Shown: one piece after another, positions 62,064 to 64,000 of the stretch
Layout of the letters: each line of letters begins with the position of its first letter
Position numbering within the stretch: position 1 is the first letter of the stretch
Assembly: GCA_942159475.1 (NCBI GenBank)
Contig: OW804096.1
Location: 109,528,194-109,592,193 of the forward strand
Direction: 5' to 3'
DNA length: 64,000 nt
DNA from: Sthenelais limicola
Taxonomy: Eukaryota; Annelida; Polychaeta; Phyllodocida; Sigalionidae
Translations under genes and position numbers: made by a program
Notes under the pieces: generated by a model
The model's database searches: none
What the model saw: only the letters and a program-made list of their open reading frames with translations
What the model was told of the DNA's origin: nothing

Positions 62064-62831
62064 CTGAGAGAAAACTAATATGTTGCCTTATAATTTAGGA
62101 TGTGCTGACGTCTAGGTTTCATTGAATATACTGACTCCGCTCTTTTCATTTGGCTTCAGTCTGTGGATAGCGTGCCCCGACCTCTCAATCCATCGTCTGG
62201 AGCCAGAGGCAGACCATCGGCTGCTATCTACTGGCCAGTGATCATGTCAGAAACATTATTGTGTTTTTTGTATGAATTTGGTTTTGTAGGCCTATCATTG
62301 TTTGCGTCATTGTTCCTGGAATGATTTCAAATGTATTCCGGTCACGGCAATTCTCTCAATTACCGCATTCGAGAGAGACAAGAAGAAGTGGCTAGTTTTG
62401 GGTATATTCTATTTTTGATTGAATTAAAGGTTTGTAAAAGATTTTATTTTTGTTTGGTAAAACCTTTGGTAAAATATGATGAGTTGAACATAAATTTGGT
62501 ATGAATAAATACGCCTTGTTGCACTAAGGGTGATATAGATTATGACGATGATGATGGGAGTGGGGGGTGGGAGCTTAGTAGAATGATGAGGTAGGAGTTA
62601 GGAAGAGTGAGAGGCGGAGGCAGCAGGTGCTTTATAGTAGGTGGTAGAGGGAGCTATTAGTTGGAGAGTCCCTCTAGCGTGTAATGATAATGCCTAACGC
62701 CCCTGGCATGATGCAACTAAAATTATGCCCAATATGGAACATGTGATATCAAGCTGCAGTATTCTAGAACATATGATTTAAGAAATCAAGAAGTGGGAGA
62801 AAGAAAACGAAGGAGTGGAGAAAGTTACTAG

Positions 62832-63016
62832 AAGAGATGGAAAGAGTTGTATAAAAAGGGTTGTGTTTTAGTTTATCTTAAACAAGCATCACCGTATTTG
62901 ATATCATGGTTGTCTGAAGAAAAATTTTAAAAGAACAAGAAAGTTTCTATAAAAGAAATGCAAATAATGACATGTTTCGCATTGTAGAACCCAAGAAGGC
63001 AGGATATTCTGAATAG
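62832..63016 (+). pseudogene. broken copy related to the 60.5-kb ORF end
   Basis: The last 32 codons (62918-63013) end NNDMFRIVEPKKAGYSE before TAG and match the C terminus of the 60081-60545 frame (NNDMFSTVGAKKAGYTE) in protein and DNA. Upstream the sequence continues coding-like in a different frame (RWKELYKKGCVLVYLKQASP), with the break at an A/T homopolymer near 62920. This is a frameshifted duplicate or repeat-derived fragment. Confidence 0.45.
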
Positions 63017-63850
63017 CCTAAACTTGATATTTTCTTTTCTTTTTTTTTTTTTAAAAAAAAAGGATGTTTAGGCCTACGCAATTAAGCAAAATACTGAAGA
63101 GGATGGATTTGGGGGTCGTTTTTATTTCCATAATAACATGACAGAAATATGGCAAGCACCGTCAGGAAACCAGATCTTCCGGGTGAGCCCTTATAACTAT
63201 GATACAGTAAAAGTCATAGGAAGAATATGACATAACAAGTCGCTGGAAAAACAAAGGTTATACCGTTCAGTTTGAAATTACTGTAGCTGAGTTTAACATG
63301 ATAAATCATGGCTTTTGGCTTTGTATGCCTTGTGATGAGAGAATACATAGTTATACATTATGTGCCCTGTGACAGACACCCATACATTGTACAATAAGCA
63401 AGTGTATATAAAACAAGAATAGGATGAGAAAAATCTTTGCAATTCTGATGTTTGCAGATGGTTTAATCAATTAAATCATTTAACCCTTTAAGGGCAGAGG
63501 GTCTGATAAGGGAGGTTGTCTTTTAAATTGTCTCTTATTGTGGCCGTACCAAGCATTATAAAAACGAAAAAATCTTTTTAATACGCCAAATATTAGTGAA
63601 GTTATAGTCTTTCAAAGTTGCCTGCCTGTTAAATTTTGAGCTAAACTACTTAGCCTAAGTGACTTTTTAAAAGGAGATAGATGATGTAAAAGGCAATGAT
63701 GTCCAGACAGTGAAAATTTATCAGGACAATGCCACATAATCTTTTTATCACCATTTTGCTGTAAGAAATGCGATTTGTACTGAGTAAATTGCACATGAAC
63801 CTAAATTTTCTGCTCTACTTGTTATGAGTTGTAATTTAGAAATTTCATGT
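63017..63850. other. no gene recognised
   Basis: A T run followed by an A run at 63037-63061. Otherwise AT-rich. Confidence 0.4.
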
Positions 63851-63855
63851 TTTAT

Positions 63856-63869
63856 GTCACCATAGCAAC
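63856..63869 (+). promoter_or_regulatory. RFX-type X-box motif
   Basis: GTCACCATAGCAAC fits the X-box consensus GTHNYYATRRNAAC at every position. RFX factors bind such sites in promoters of ciliary genes. No transcript start is visible before the window ends. Confidence 0.4.
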
Positions 63870-63916
63870 CATTTACCAGGTATACACCTTTTCAATTGAA
63901 AAAAACGGGCTGTTTG

Positions 63917-63930
63917 GTTGCCATGGAAAC
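63917..63930 (+). promoter_or_regulatory. second RFX-type X-box motif
   Basis: GTTGCCATGGAAAC also fits the X-box consensus fully, 47 bp after the first. Two exact matches this close are unlikely by chance, though both could belong to one repeat. Confidence 0.4.
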
Positions 63931-64000
63931 CATTCTAAAGGAACCATTTTCAAAATCCATCAACTTTTACGACCATTCATTTTATTCAGCATGAAAAACT

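Noticed and set aside
62832..62930. Reading the 63-kb segment as one intact exon
   Set aside because: Careful codon counting shows a stop in each partial frame near 62915-62930; it needs a frameshift to be continuous.
1..64000. CRISPR array, operons, bacterial or phage genes
   Set aside because: No regularly spaced direct repeats with unique spacers, no long ORFs and no ribosome binding sites; gene structure is eukaryotic.

Overview
This is a eukaryotic, almost certainly animal, genomic window: AT-rich, with no long open reading frame, short protein-coding exons bounded by GT/AG splice sites, long introns and many small non-autonomous DNA transposons. No rRNA, tRNA, CRISPR array, operon or bacterial ribosome binding site was seen. 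The species cannot be named from the sequence. An EGF-receptor-ligand-type gene plus this mobile-element load fits a marine invertebrate, but that is inference.

Left third (1-24.4 kb), minus strand. The best supported gene is at the left edge. Two minus-strand exons (957-771 and 42-1) join in frame into one complete EGF-like domain with cysteine spacing C-x9-C-x4-C-x13-C-x-C-x8-C. The intron lies in phase 2 between cysteines 4 and 5, the arrangement known for EGF/neuregulin-family ligands. Upstream on the same strand are several candidate first coding exons that all end in phase 1, the phase the EGF exon needs: 24032-23969 (signal peptide), 10740-10650, 6305-6188 and possibly 2480-2363. They suggest alternative promoters, but the joins are not proven. 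A separate plus-strand first exon at 19969-20074 encodes a signal peptide and a cysteine-rich start.

Middle (24-52 kb). Isolated coding-like minus-strand exons of unrecognised family lie at 24426-24278, 29449-29233, 35476-35399, 43208-43037, 47257-47134 and 51391-51292. They are mixed with mobile elements: two copies of a CAGTCCTGG-ended element with 4-bp target duplications, a 1.17-kb element with terminal inverted repeats and dozens of GAACC/GGTTC motifs, and a 1.86-kb CAGGGGCGGATCC-ended element holding a second, palindromic element. A 123-bp near-perfect hairpin lies at 46.1 kb.

Right part (52-64 kb), mostly plus strand. It holds a 253-bp inverted-repeat element with G and C runs, an intact copy of the palindromic element found in the middle region, and a CpG-dense cruciform block with a small Kozak-started ORF. 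A terminal exon lies at 57883-58025. A 113-codon candidate exon at 58891-59229 has a decayed tandem copy and an older inverted copy at 43.6 kb. A 154-codon open frame ends at 60545, and its 3' end recurs in broken form at 63.0 kb. Two RFX X-box motifs sit at the right edge.

Exon calls rest on splice sites, reading frame, codon pattern and, for the EGF gene, a recognisable motif. No homology search or transcript data was available, so most single-exon calls are candidates.
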